Assembly (NCBI GenBank): GCA_031266895.1
Contig: JAISAD010000164.1
Coordinates: forward strand, 1-10,428
Reading direction: 5' to 3'
From: Bacteroidales bacterium
GTDB taxonomy: Bacteria; Bacteroidota; Bacteroidia; Bacteroidales; WCHB1-69
DNA length: 10,428 bases
Shown: positions 1 to 6,695 of the stretch, piece by piece
How the letters are laid out: the number at the start of each line of letters is the position of its first letter
Position numbering within the stretch: the first letter of the stretch is position 1
Program-made: the position numbers and the translations under genes
The notes under the pieces: generated by a model
Database searches by the model: none
What the model was told of the DNA's origin: nothing
What the model saw: the letters and a program-made list of their open reading frames with translations, nothing else

Positions 1-214
1 TATTAATAATACAGTTAGTTCATATAATTTATTGACTTGGCAAAAATACAAAAAATTTGAATTAGAGTTATTAATCAACTTATTTTTACATTTCTGCACC
101 GGATTTTTTCATAAAAAACCCAATTATATGCTATCATGCATTTTAAGCGGCATTCGGACGCCTGCTTTTCTTCAACAAAAAATTGCATATGTAAATTGCC
201 TTCTGTTGCTTTTG
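1..214. other. AT-rich intergenic region with two weak hairpins
   Basis: No convincing gene lies here. The only long reading frame, rightward from 32, runs antisense into the reductase gene and resembles no family I know. Two hairpins lie downstream of the leftward reductase gene. At 145-167 the minus strand can form AAGC, a bulged A, GGCGT, loop CCGA, ATGCC, GCTT, including one G-T pair. At 101-121 it can form GGGTTTTTT, loop ATG, AAAAAATCC. Neither is followed by a T tract on the minus strand, so a terminator role is only possible. Confidence 0.5.
41..48 (-). promoter_or_regulatory. Bacteroidota -7 box pointing left out of the window
   Basis: The minus strand reads TTTTTTG-TATTTTTG-CC, matching the Bacteroidota -7 consensus TAnnTTTG. 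The stretch 41-59 matches 9888-9906, which carries the alx promoter in the same orientation, at 18 of 19 bases. It would drive a leftward gene lying beyond position 1. The only nearby ATG on that strand (23-21) is followed at once by a stop, so the real start must be outside the window. I see no clear -33 TTTG. Confidence 0.45.
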
Positions 215-1003
215 CTAGTAAATAAAAGGAAAAATCTTCTTCCGTTTCAAAGAGGTAAACTCTTCGCCGAAAAATTGAGTATATTTTTCATATACCTGCT
301 TGGCGCGCGGTATCATGTTGGCCATACTCCAGAGCAGAAATACCATACCTGATACCGACCAGGAGAGAACGGCAAAACCCGTCCATTCCAGCAATTCACC
401 AAAGTAGTTGGCCGAATTGGATATTTTAAACGGCCAGCCAACAGGCAAATAGTAGTTGTTGTCGTTTTTATCTTTGCGCAACTTCCGAATAAGTCGATCG
501 GCGTGCATGTTGATAATCATGCCGGCAAAGAAAAGAACAGTGCCAATAATGAATTGAGGTGACCATAGCCAGCTGATTTTATAGTAATTATCAGGACAAA
601 AGTAGAAAAGCCAACCGCCCTGCATAGAAGCATTGAGGATATTAAAAAAGATACCGATAGAGATAACAGAGAGAGGCATTTTACTCTCGCCACGAATCAG
701 AAGAGGAAAGATAAAGGCTCGCTGCAAATAGTGTAATTCAAAAAGAATGAAAATGCAAAAAGTAACCCAATTAAACGGTTTATCAGTAAATTTTAGTGAG
801 ATTCCGTATAATATCAGCAAAATGGTAAAGACCGGAATTTCCATAATCATCCATCCTTTTTTGTTGCGAATAGACATTCCCCAACGGTTATTAAAGGTCA
901 TTCCATAAGCCGGAGTAACGAATTGCAGTACTGCAAAAATGCCTATGGCCAGCACCGACATAATGAGCAGCAAATAGTTGTAAAAGATCTCAAATAATTC
1001 CAT
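215..1003 (-). CDS. Steroid 5-alpha-reductase family membrane enzyme (SRD5A1-like)
   Basis: This 262-residue protein has several hydrophobic segments (about 8-30, 53-70, 77-90, 111-125, 150-166 and 204-230). It matches vertebrate steroid 5-alpha-reductases over most of its length. Visible blocks are HYLQRAFIFPLLIRG (91-105), INMHADRLIRKLRK (164-177), SANYFGELLEWTGFA (197-211) and IPRA (231-234), ending in FPFIY. Family members reduce a C=C bond next to a carbonyl in a membrane lipid, using NADPH. Glu55 and Tyr92 fall where human SRD5A2 has its catalytic Glu57 and Tyr91. The His-His that follows the RA motif in the human enzymes (His231 region) is Val237-Tyr238 here. The length fits the family (about 255-260). 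It follows the glycosyltransferase by 4 nt and is probably co-transcribed with it. The substrate is unknown: a steroid or bile acid, a polyprenol-type lipid, or an enoyl lipid are all possible. Confidence 0.85.
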   Translation of the reverse strand: MELFEIFYNYLLLIMSVLAIGIFAVLQFVTPAYGMTFNNRWGMSIRNKKGWMIMEIPVFTILLILYGISLKFTDKPFNWVTFCIFILFELHYLQRAFIFPLLIRGESKMPLSVISIGIFFNILNASMQGGWLFYFCPDNYYKISWLWSPQFIIGTVLFFAGMIINMHADRLIRKLRKDKNDNNYYLPVGWPFKISNSANYFGELLEWTGFAVLSWSVSGMVFLLWSMANMIPRAKQVYEKYTQFFGEEFTSLKRKKIFPFIY

Positions 1004-1007
1004 AACT

Positions 1008-2024
1008 TTATTTTATAAGTTTTTTTCCGTTAAAATAGCGTTTGCCGGCTATATAATATCCCCAAACAATGGAGTGCGGATAGGTATCGGCAAAAGCGGT
1101 CATATATCTGTTATCTCGTTTTGTTTTCATCTTTCTATAATCTTTCCAAAAAGCGCATTGTGCTTTTATTACGGCAGTAAAATCACGGCCATGTCCCTGA
1201 AAGAGAAATAGAAAAGCAGCTAAAATATCCATAAAAAAACGCAGAAAGAGCGTAATAAAGAGCCGATTTTTCGGTAGATTTTTTACCAAAAGAAAAAGAT
1301 TGTTTCTAAAATTGAGAAATGTTTTAAATGCGTTATTTTTCGGCAATGTACCTCCCCCTACATGATATACTTCCGATTGCGGAACTACGGCCACACGATA
1401 GCCGCGATTTTTTACGCGCCAGCAGAAATCTATCTCTTCCATGTGAGCAAAAAAATCCTCATCAAGACCTCCCAATTCGTGATAGAGTTCGCTACGCACA
1501 AACATGGCAGCGCCTGTAGCCCAAAACACATCCATAACTTCATCATACTGGGCATGGTCTTCTTCTATTACCTCAAATAGCCGTCCACGACAGAAGGGAT
1601 AGCCGTAGCGGTCGAGAAAGCCTCCCGAAGCCCCCGCATATTCAAATTTTTTCGGTTCGCAAAAAGAGCGTAGCTTAGGTTGGGCAATTGCTATATTTTT
1701 TTGTATATCAAGAAGTTCAATAATCGGTTCAATCCAACATTCTCTCACCTCTATATCGGAGTTAAGCAAGCAGTAGTAGTCGGCCTCAATTTGCCGAAGC
1801 GCCTTATTGTAACCTTTGGAAAAACCGCCATTAGAACTATTTCTGATAAGTCGGATCTGCGGATAGTGGGTTTGGAGAAACTCTACCGACTGATCTTCGG
1901 AAGCATTATCGGCCACTACTACTTCGGCATAATCGGGACAACTATAAAGGAGCCCGGGCAGAAATTTTTCTAAAAACTGCCGCCCATTCCAATTTAGTAT
2001 TACCACCGCCAACTTGTTTCTCAT
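1008..2024 (-). CDS. Family-2 glycosyltransferase (GT-A fold)
   Basis: This 338-residue protein begins with a GT-A nucleotide-sugar domain. It shows VVILNWNG (7-14), VADNASEDQS (37-46), NGGFSKGYNKAL (65-76), LNSD (87-90, the metal/UDP-binding DxD equivalent) and the acceptor-side motif EEIDFCWR (196-203) with the likely catalytic acid. YHVGGGT (220-226) is also typical of rhamnosyltransferase-like GT2 enzymes. A hydrophobic stretch at about 255-275 probably anchors the C-terminal part to the inner membrane. It should transfer an activated sugar onto a cell-surface glycan or lipid-linked acceptor. The sugar cannot be read from the sequence. It is the first gene of a leftward operon with the 5-alpha-reductase-like gene. 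The ATG at 2024 lies 17 nt from a -7 box, so the leader is very short. Confidence 0.9.
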   Translation of the reverse strand: MRNKLAVVILNWNGRQFLEKFLPGLLYSCPDYAEVVVADNASEDQSVEFLQTHYPQIRLIRNSSNGGFSKGYNKALRQIEADYYCLLNSDIEVRECWIEPIIELLDIQKNIAIAQPKLRSFCEPKKFEYAGASGGFLDRYGYPFCRGRLFEVIEEDHAQYDEVMDVFWATGAAMFVRSELYHELGGLDEDFFAHMEEIDFCWRVKNRGYRVAVVPQSEVYHVGGGTLPKNNAFKTFLNFRNNLFLLVKNLPKNRLFITLFLRFFMDILAAFLFLFQGHGRDFTAVIKAQCAFWKDYRKMKTKRDNRYMTAFADTYPHSIVWGYYIAGKRYFNGKKLIK

Positions 2025-2041
2025 ACTGTCTTTTTAAACCG

Positions 2042-2049
2042 CAAAAATA
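2042..2049 (-). promoter_or_regulatory. Promoter -7 box for the glycosyltransferase operon
   Basis: The minus strand reads TTTTTTTG-TATTTTTG-C, a full match to TAnnTTTG, ending 17 nt before the glycosyltransferase ATG. No TTTG sits at the expected 19-21 nt upstream. The box is 13 bp from a rightward box at 2063-2070, so the two promoters would share upstream DNA. Confidence 0.6.
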
Positions 2050-2062
2050 CAAAAAAAGTCCG

Positions 2063-2070
2063 TATCTTTG
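2063..2070 (+). promoter_or_regulatory. Rightward -7 box ahead of a small ORF
   Basis: TATCTTTG matches the Bacteroidota -7 consensus and lies 26 nt before the ATG of a 37-codon reading frame. Unlike the other boxes in this window, it lacks the flanking TG before and C after. No -33 TTTG is visible. It could be a chance match. Confidence 0.35.
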
Positions 2071-2096
2071 AGTTTCAATTATAATAAGTTTTCTAA

Positions 2097-2210
2097 ATGA
2101 AGAAAAAGCATAGACTGAAACTCAACAAAAAAATGAGTGCTTTCTATACAGCATTTCCTTATCTTTATTATATTCCATTAGCTTTTAAATCTTTACCAAT
2201 CGATATATAA
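2097..2210 (+). CDS. Possible 37-residue basic/hydrophobic peptide
   Basis: ATG at 2097 runs 37 codons to TAA at 2208-2210. The peptide begins MKKKHRLKLNKK, is strongly basic, and continues with an aromatic hydrophobic stretch, SAFYTAFPYLYYIPLAF (residues 14-30). That suggests a small membrane-associated peptide with a cytoplasmic basic end. It fits between a -7 box at 2063-2070 and the promoter of the next gene at 2227-2234. The LKLNKK start faintly recalls leader peptides of Bacteroidota ribosomal natural products, but there is no GG cleavage motif, no Cys, and no modifying enzyme nearby. I do not recognise it. It may be an untranslated leader or chance frame. Confidence 0.3.
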   Translation: MKKKHRLKLNKKMSAFYTAFPYLYYIPLAFKSLPIDI

Positions 2211-2226
2211 GCTGAAAATTTTTATG

Positions 2227-2234
2227 TACATTTG
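2227..2234 (+). promoter_or_regulatory. Promoter -7 box for the FMN reductase-cstA operon
   Basis: ATG-TACATTTG-C matches the extended form TGTAnnTTTGC seen elsewhere in the window and ends 26 nt before the FMN reductase ATG. No clear -33 TTTG is seen at standard spacing. Confidence 0.6.
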
Positions 2235-2260
2235 CAAACGAATTTTAAAAACAAAATGTC

Positions 2261-2827
2261 ATGAAACAAAACATCATTATTGTTGCCCTTTGTGGCAGTT
2301 TGCGAAAAGAATCGTATAACAAAAAGCTGATACAATTGGCTCAAACATTAGCACCTAAAGGCATGATTATTAACGAGATTGATTTTAGCGTTTTGCCTTA
2401 CTACAACGAAGATCTGGATATGCCCGATAGCCTTCCTGCTGCTGTTGCTGATTTTCAAAAGCAGCTGGCTGAGGCAGACGGATTGCTCATTGTTTCACCC
2501 GAATATAACTATGCATTGCCGGGCGGTTTGAAAAATGCGCTTGATTGGGCTTCGCGCAGCAAATCCAACATGCTTTTTCGTAAACCCGTATCGCTTTGGG
2601 GAGCCAGTATAGGAGCATGGGGTACCACCCGAATGCAGAGCGCCATGCTTACCTTTTTTCATCTCTACGAAATGCCTTTCGTAAAACCTGATGTGCTGGT
2701 AAGTGCAGTTCACACTAAGTTTAACGACCGAGGTGAATTTGCAGACCCCCAAACCCTGAGTTTTATAGAACAGAATTTGCAGAACTTGAAAAATGCCGGA
2801 GCAATAACTGTGAACTGTAAATTATGA
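2261..2827 (+). CDS. NAD(P)H-dependent FMN reductase (flavodoxin-like fold)
   Basis: This 188-residue protein matches the NADPH-dependent FMN reductase family, which includes the chromate/quinone reductases ChrR/YieF and several azoreductases. GSLRKESYNK (12-21) is the loop that binds the FMN phosphate. PYYNEDLD (46-53) and SPEYNYALPGGLKNALDW (79-96) contact the flavin and form the active-site edge. GASIGAWGTTRMQ (114-126) is the third family motif. It is a complete, cytosolic protein of normal length without a signal peptide. These enzymes transfer electrons from NAD(P)H through FMN to quinones or other acceptors; the natural acceptor here is not evident. Its TGA overlaps the cstA ATG (ATGA at 2824-2827), so the two proteins are probably translationally coupled. 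Confidence 0.93.
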   Translation: MKQNIIIVALCGSLRKESYNKKLIQLAQTLAPKGMIINEIDFSVLPYYNEDLDMPDSLPAAVADFQKQLAEADGLLIVSPEYNYALPGGLKNALDWASRSKSNMLFRKPVSLWGASIGAWGTTRMQSAMLTFFHLYEMPFVKPDVLVSAVHTKFNDRGEFADPQTLSFIEQNLQNLKNAGAITVNCKL

Positions 2828-4275
2828 TAACTTTTTCAGGTTCAATTATTTTATTGGTGGCAGGCTATTTTATCTACGGCAAAATTGTAGATAGAATTTT
2901 CGGCAGCAATGCTTCGCGTATTACGCCTGCCTACACCAAACAGGATGGAATGGATTATGTTCCGATGAAAGGATGGCGCATTTTTACGATACAATTTTTA
3001 AATATTGCCGGTTTAGGGCCAATTTTCGGTGCTATTATGGGAGCAAAATTCGGTACGGCTTCGTTCCTCTGGATTGTTTTCGGTTCTATTTTTGCCGGTG
3101 CGGTACACGACTATATTTCGGGCATGGTTTCCCTGAGGAAAGATGGCATTTCATTGCCCGAAATTCACGGGCTCTATCTGGGCAACGGCGTGAAACAGTT
3201 TATGCGGGGCTTTATGGTGTTGCTGATGATCTTAGTGGGTGTAGTATTTGTAGTTGGACCTGCTAATCTTTTAGTCAAACTGACGCCCGATTCTCTCAAT
3301 GTCGTCTTTTGGATTTGTGTAATTATTGTCTATTATATTCTGGCTACTTTGCTGCCTATCGATAAAATTATCGGCAAAATTTATCCGATTTTCGGTTTTT
3401 GCCTGCTCTTTATGGCTGCAGGTATTATGGCGGCGCTCTTTTGGAAACATCCGGCGCTGCCCGAAGTGTGGGAGGGCTTGCAAAACAGGCATCCTAACGG
3501 TGATCCGATATTTCCAATGATGTTTGTGAGTATCGCATGTGGAGCCATTTCCGGTTTTCATGCCACACAATCACCCATGATGGCACGTTGCATGACTAAC
3601 GAAAAACAGGGACGCCCCATTTTTTTTGGTGCTATGATTGCCGAAGGCATAGTAGCCCTGATTTGGGCTGCGGCTGCTTCATATTTTTTCTTCGATACTG
3701 AAGTAGGACACACCTTTTTTCAATCAGGCACTGATGCTGCCCAAGTTGTGGATGCCATTACACGCAGTTGGCTTGGCAAATTTGGGGCGGTGCTGGCGCT
3801 GTTGGGTGTTATTTTTGCGCCGATTACTTCCGGCGACACCGCTTTTCGCTCGGCGCGACTCATTGTGGCTGATTTTCTGCACTATGACCAGAAGCCGCTT
3901 ATAAAGCGACTCATTATTGCCATACCACTCTTTTTGGCCGCTTTCGGTATCCTGATGTACAGTATTTTCGATAAAAATGGTTTTGCCATAATTTGGTATT
4001 ATTTTGCGTGGGCTAATCAAACACTGGCTGTTTTTACACTATGGGCAATTACTATTTATCTCTATTTAAAAAAGAAAAACTACCTGATTACGCTTATTCC
4101 TGCTCTTTTTATGAGCATGGTATGCAGTACTTTTATCGTAATGGATTTATGTGCAAAAATGCATCTTACCGCGCCATACAGGCTAGCCTATATAGCTGGA
4201 GGTGCTGTAACGGTGGGTGTTTTTTTGCTTTTTCTGTTTTGGAAACGGCGAAAGAACCGCGAAATTATGATGTAA
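2824..4275 (+). CDS. Carbon starvation protein A, CstA-family transporter
   Basis: This 483-residue polytopic inner-membrane protein carries the CstA family signatures GPIFGAIMG (65-73), HDYISGMVSLRKDG (95-108), FHATQSPMMARC (245-256), SGDTAFRSARL (336-346) and ANQTLA (397-402). E. coli CstA is about 700 residues. This shorter form keeps the core, so I read it as a natural short variant and not a truncation. Characterised relatives take up peptides or pyruvate when carbon is limiting. The substrate cannot be decided from sequence. It ends in a basic cytoplasmic tail (KRRKNRE, 474-480). The gene overlaps the FMN reductase by 4 nt and has no promoter of its own. No obvious terminator follows in the 100 nt before manC. 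Confidence 0.95.
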   Translation: MITFSGSIILLVAGYFIYGKIVDRIFGSNASRITPAYTKQDGMDYVPMKGWRIFTIQFLNIAGLGPIFGAIMGAKFGTASFLWIVFGSIFAGAVHDYISGMVSLRKDGISLPEIHGLYLGNGVKQFMRGFMVLLMILVGVVFVVGPANLLVKLTPDSLNVVFWICVIIVYYILATLLPIDKIIGKIYPIFGFCLLFMAAGIMAALFWKHPALPEVWEGLQNRHPNGDPIFPMMFVSIACGAISGFHATQSPMMARCMTNEKQGRPIFFGAMIAEGIVALIWAAAASYFFFDTEVGHTFFQSGTDAAQVVDAITRSWLGKFGAVLALLGVIFAPITSGDTAFRSARLIVADFLHYDQKPLIKRLIIAIPLFLAAFGILMYSIFDKNGFAIIWYYFAWANQTLAVFTLWAITIYLYLKKKNYLITLIPALFMSMVCSTFIVMDLCAKMHLTAPYRLAYIAGGAVTVGVFLLFLFWKRRKNREIMM

Positions 4276-4316
4276 AAGAGATCAACACAATCCATGAATA
4301 ATCTGCGTTTTAATTC

Positions 4317-4350
4317 TTGTGGCTTTTTTTGAAAAATTCATGTACTTTTG
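4317..4350 (+). promoter_or_regulatory. Promoter for manC
   Basis: The -7 box TACTTTTG is at 4343-4350, in the context ATG-TACTTTTG-C. A TTG at 4317-4319 lies 23 nt upstream, slightly farther than the usual 19-21 nt. The box ends 25 nt before the ATG at 4376. It lies inside the frame that could be extended upstream to GTG 4319, which argues for the downstream start. Confidence 0.65.
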
Positions 4351-4375
4351 CACCCCTAAATTTTTATCTAAAATC

Positions 4376-5479
4376 ATGACTACACAAAAAAACGAAAACT
4401 ACTATTGCGTAATTATGGCCGGCGGCGTGGGCGTGCGTTTCTGGCCTATGAGTAAAACGGAAACTCCCAAACAATTTATTGACATTTTAGGAGATGGCAT
4501 TACGCTGCTACAGAAAACTTTTGGGCGCTTTTCTAAAATCTGTCGTCCTGAAAATATCTATATTGTAACCAATGTCATGTATGCTGACCTTGTTAAAAAG
4601 CAGTTGCCGCAAATTTCGGACGAACAACTTGTATTGGAGCCAATGCGACGCAATACTGCTCCGTGCATTGCTTATGCCAATTATAAAATCAAACAGAAAA
4701 ATCCGAATGCATTAATTGTGGTAGCCCCATCAGACCATAATATCAAGCAGGAAAATACTTTTATTGAAGTAATTACCAATGGCTTGGAAGCTGTTCAAAA
4801 AAACGATTGGTTGCTCACTATAGGGCTCAGGCCTTCGTATCCCAATACCGGTTACGGCTACATTCAATATTTAGAAGATGAACCCTATTTGGGCAATCCT
4901 TCCATTTATGCGGTAAAAATGTTTACGGAAAAGCCTAAACTGGTTATGGCTCAGCAATTTATTGAAAGCGGGGATTTCCTTTGGAATTCCGGTATCTTTA
5001 TGTGGTCGTTGAAATCTATCAATCAGGCTTTTGAGCAATTTTTACCCGAAATAAACGACCTGTTCAAAGAGGCAGAAAATTCTTATAATACCCCTGCCGA
5101 ACAGGAGGCTATTTGTCAAGTTTATCAAGTATGTCGCAATATATCAGTAGATTATGGGATCATGGAATATGCTAAAAATGTCTATGTTTATGCTGCCGAT
5201 TTTGGGTGGTCGGACTTGGGCACTTGGGGATCATTATACGAAATCAGAGAGAAAAACAGCGAAGGGAACGCTATCGTTGGAAAAAAGGTGAAAACCTATA
5301 ATACAAGCAATTGCATTATTAATATGCCTAAAGATAAAGTGGTGGTGGTGCATGGATTGGAAGATTACATTATAGTGGAAAATGATGATATTCTTTTGAT
5401 ATGTCCAAAAAATGAAGAGTCACAAATTCGACAGGTTGTAGCTGATGTGCAGATTGATTTTGGAGACAAATACGTGTAA
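4376..5479 (+). CDS. manC: Mannose-1-phosphate guanylyltransferase
   Basis: This enzyme makes GDP-mannose from mannose-1-phosphate and GTP, supplying mannose, fucose and related sugars for surface glycans. The 367-residue product has the nucleotidyltransferase signature MAGGVGVRFWPMSKTETPKQ (14-33). It also has EPMRRNTAPCIAYA (88-101), PSDH (118-121), NTGYGYIQ (157-164), the sugar-binding FTEKP (183-187), GDFLWNSGIFMW (199-210), SVDYGIMEYA (257-266) and WSDLGTWGSL (278-287). It lacks the C-terminal cupin of bifunctional isomerase-guanylyltransferases (about 470 residues), so it is monofunctional. The signature Arg of WPxSR is Lys27, a mild deviation. I chose ATG 4376 over an upstream in-frame GTG (4319) because the promoter lies between them and the extra 19 residues match nothing in the family. 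The serine hydrolase gene follows after 12 nt. Confidence 0.93.
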   Translation: MTTQKNENYYCVIMAGGVGVRFWPMSKTETPKQFIDILGDGITLLQKTFGRFSKICRPENIYIVTNVMYADLVKKQLPQISDEQLVLEPMRRNTAPCIAYANYKIKQKNPNALIVVAPSDHNIKQENTFIEVITNGLEAVQKNDWLLTIGLRPSYPNTGYGYIQYLEDEPYLGNPSIYAVKMFTEKPKLVMAQQFIESGDFLWNSGIFMWSLKSINQAFEQFLPEINDLFKEAENSYNTPAEQEAICQVYQVCRNISVDYGIMEYAKNVYVYAADFGWSDLGTWGSLYEIREKNSEGNAIVGKKVKTYNTSNCIINMPKDKVVVVHGLEDYIIVENDDILLICPKNEESQIRQVVADVQIDFGDKYV

Positions 5480-5491
5480 TCATTTGTGCGG

Positions 5492-6691
5492 ATGAGGAGA
5501 TTTTTTTATGTGGCGTTGCTTTTGTTTTTAACATTACAAACAGATGCACAATGTGATGCGCCCGTTCGGAGTAAAGAGGATACGACATTGGCGGGAACAC
5601 AACTCATCGATTTTGCCAATTCGCTTACCCCGCGCCAGTATTATACTTTTGACAGTTTATTGAATGTAATTTGCCAAAAACTGAATGGGGTATTGCTGGT
5701 GGCCATTGACGACTCTGTCATATATTGTCGCAGTGCCGGTTATTTGAAACTTTACAGTAAGGCAGGTTATCCTCAGTATAATACAGCACAACGTGCGGAT
5801 ATGCGTAGAAAAAAGTCGAATGCCATAACGCCCGACACTTTTTTTGAATTGGCATCGCTGTCAAAACAGTTCACAGCCGCGGCAGTATTAAAACTGGTGA
5901 GTGAGGAAAAACTCTCCTTACAGGACACATTACGTCATTTTTTTCCGAAATTGCCCTACCAAAATATAACCATACATCACTTGCTGTCTCATACTTCCGG
6001 TCTCCCCGAATATTTTAATTTTAAATTGAATCGTTATGATACCTCCAATTTACTCACCAACAATGAGCTGGTAAATGTTTTAACAAAATATCGTCCCAAA
6101 ATACTATTTCAACCAGGGACACAATATCAATACATTAATACCAATTATGCATTGCTGGCTGCCATTGTGGCGCTGGTATCCGACATGAAATTTGAAACTT
6201 ATGTAAGACAAAATCTATTTTTGCCTGCTGGCATGTCGAATACCTTCTTTATCACTGAAAAATCCCTCCAAAATCAAGCAAAAATAGCTACGGGACATCT
6301 TAGGAGCGAAAGCGAAGTAAAGCCTTATTTTATGGATGGCACGATGGGAGATAAAGGCATATATTCCAATGTATTAGAATTGTTTAAATGGTATAAAGCC
6401 TATTTTCTGGATTATAAAATATTGCCTAAGGAGTGGGTAGAATATGCCTCACAGCAGGAAAATTGCCTTTTTGGCGTAGATTCCATGCCCGAACTATATG
6501 GATATGGTTTACGGCTCAAAGTCCACAAAAAATATGGTTACTATATCTATCATGGCGGGCTTTGGCGGGGCTATAACCATGTTTGGATTTATCGCCCGTC
6601 AGATAGATTTTATGCTATTTTTCTCAGCAATTTTGTAAATGGCGGCCATAGAGGACGTACTTTGCAGTTGATGCAAATAAAAGACAAATAG
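5492..6691 (+). CDS. Exported serine hydrolase (beta-lactamase/PBP-like)
   Basis: This 399-residue protein has an N-terminal signal peptide, MRRFFYVALLLFLTLQTDA, with likely cleavage between Ala19 and Gln20. Cys21 is not in a proper lipobox (TDAQC), so it is probably not a lipoprotein. The catalytic triad of the class-C/penicillin-recognising fold is present: Ser122-Leu-Ser-Lys125 (SxxK), Tyr214-Ile-Asn216 (YxN) and His354-Gly-Gly (HxG). LLSHTSGLPEYF (164-175) and GDKGIYSNVLELFKW (286-300) are typical of this serine hydrolase family. It should act in the periplasm on a peptide, ester or amide bond. The substrate is unknown, and the sequence gives no reason to call it a resistance beta-lactamase. 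ATG 5492 is preferred to GTG 5486 because it directly opens a standard signal peptide. It sits 12 nt after manC and is probably co-transcribed. It ends 4 nt from the convergent oxidoreductase gene. Confidence 0.9.
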   Translation: MRRFFYVALLLFLTLQTDAQCDAPVRSKEDTTLAGTQLIDFANSLTPRQYYTFDSLLNVICQKLNGVLLVAIDDSVIYCRSAGYLKLYSKAGYPQYNTAQRADMRRKKSNAITPDTFFELASLSKQFTAAAVLKLVSEEKLSLQDTLRHFFPKLPYQNITIHHLLSHTSGLPEYFNFKLNRYDTSNLLTNNELVNVLTKYRPKILFQPGTQYQYINTNYALLAAIVALVSDMKFETYVRQNLFLPAGMSNTFFITEKSLQNQAKIATGHLRSESEVKPYFMDGTMGDKGIYSNVLELFKWYKAYFLDYKILPKEWVEYASQQENCLFGVDSMPELYGYGLRLKVHKKYGYYIYHGGLWRGYNHVWIYRPSDRFYAIFLSNFVNGGHRGRTLQLMQIKDK

Positions 6692-6695
6692 TGTT

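Noticed and set aside
32..352. 106-codon rightward frame at the left end
   Set aside because: It lacks a promoter in its direction and overlaps the reductase gene antisense. Its translation resembles nothing I know.
3271..4020. Two leftward frames of about 98 codons inside cstA
   Set aside because: They are mirror frames of conserved CstA coding sequence, without promoters or family motifs.
5492..5560. Lipoprotein signal at Cys21 of the serine hydrolase
   Set aside because: The residue before Cys is Gln, which does not fit the lipobox. TDA followed by Gln fits ordinary signal-peptidase cleavage.
5492..6691. Antibiotic-resistance beta-lactamase
   Set aside because: The SxxK/YxN/HxG triad is shared by many esterases and peptidases. 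The third motif is HGG, not KTG, and nothing specific to resistance enzymes is seen.
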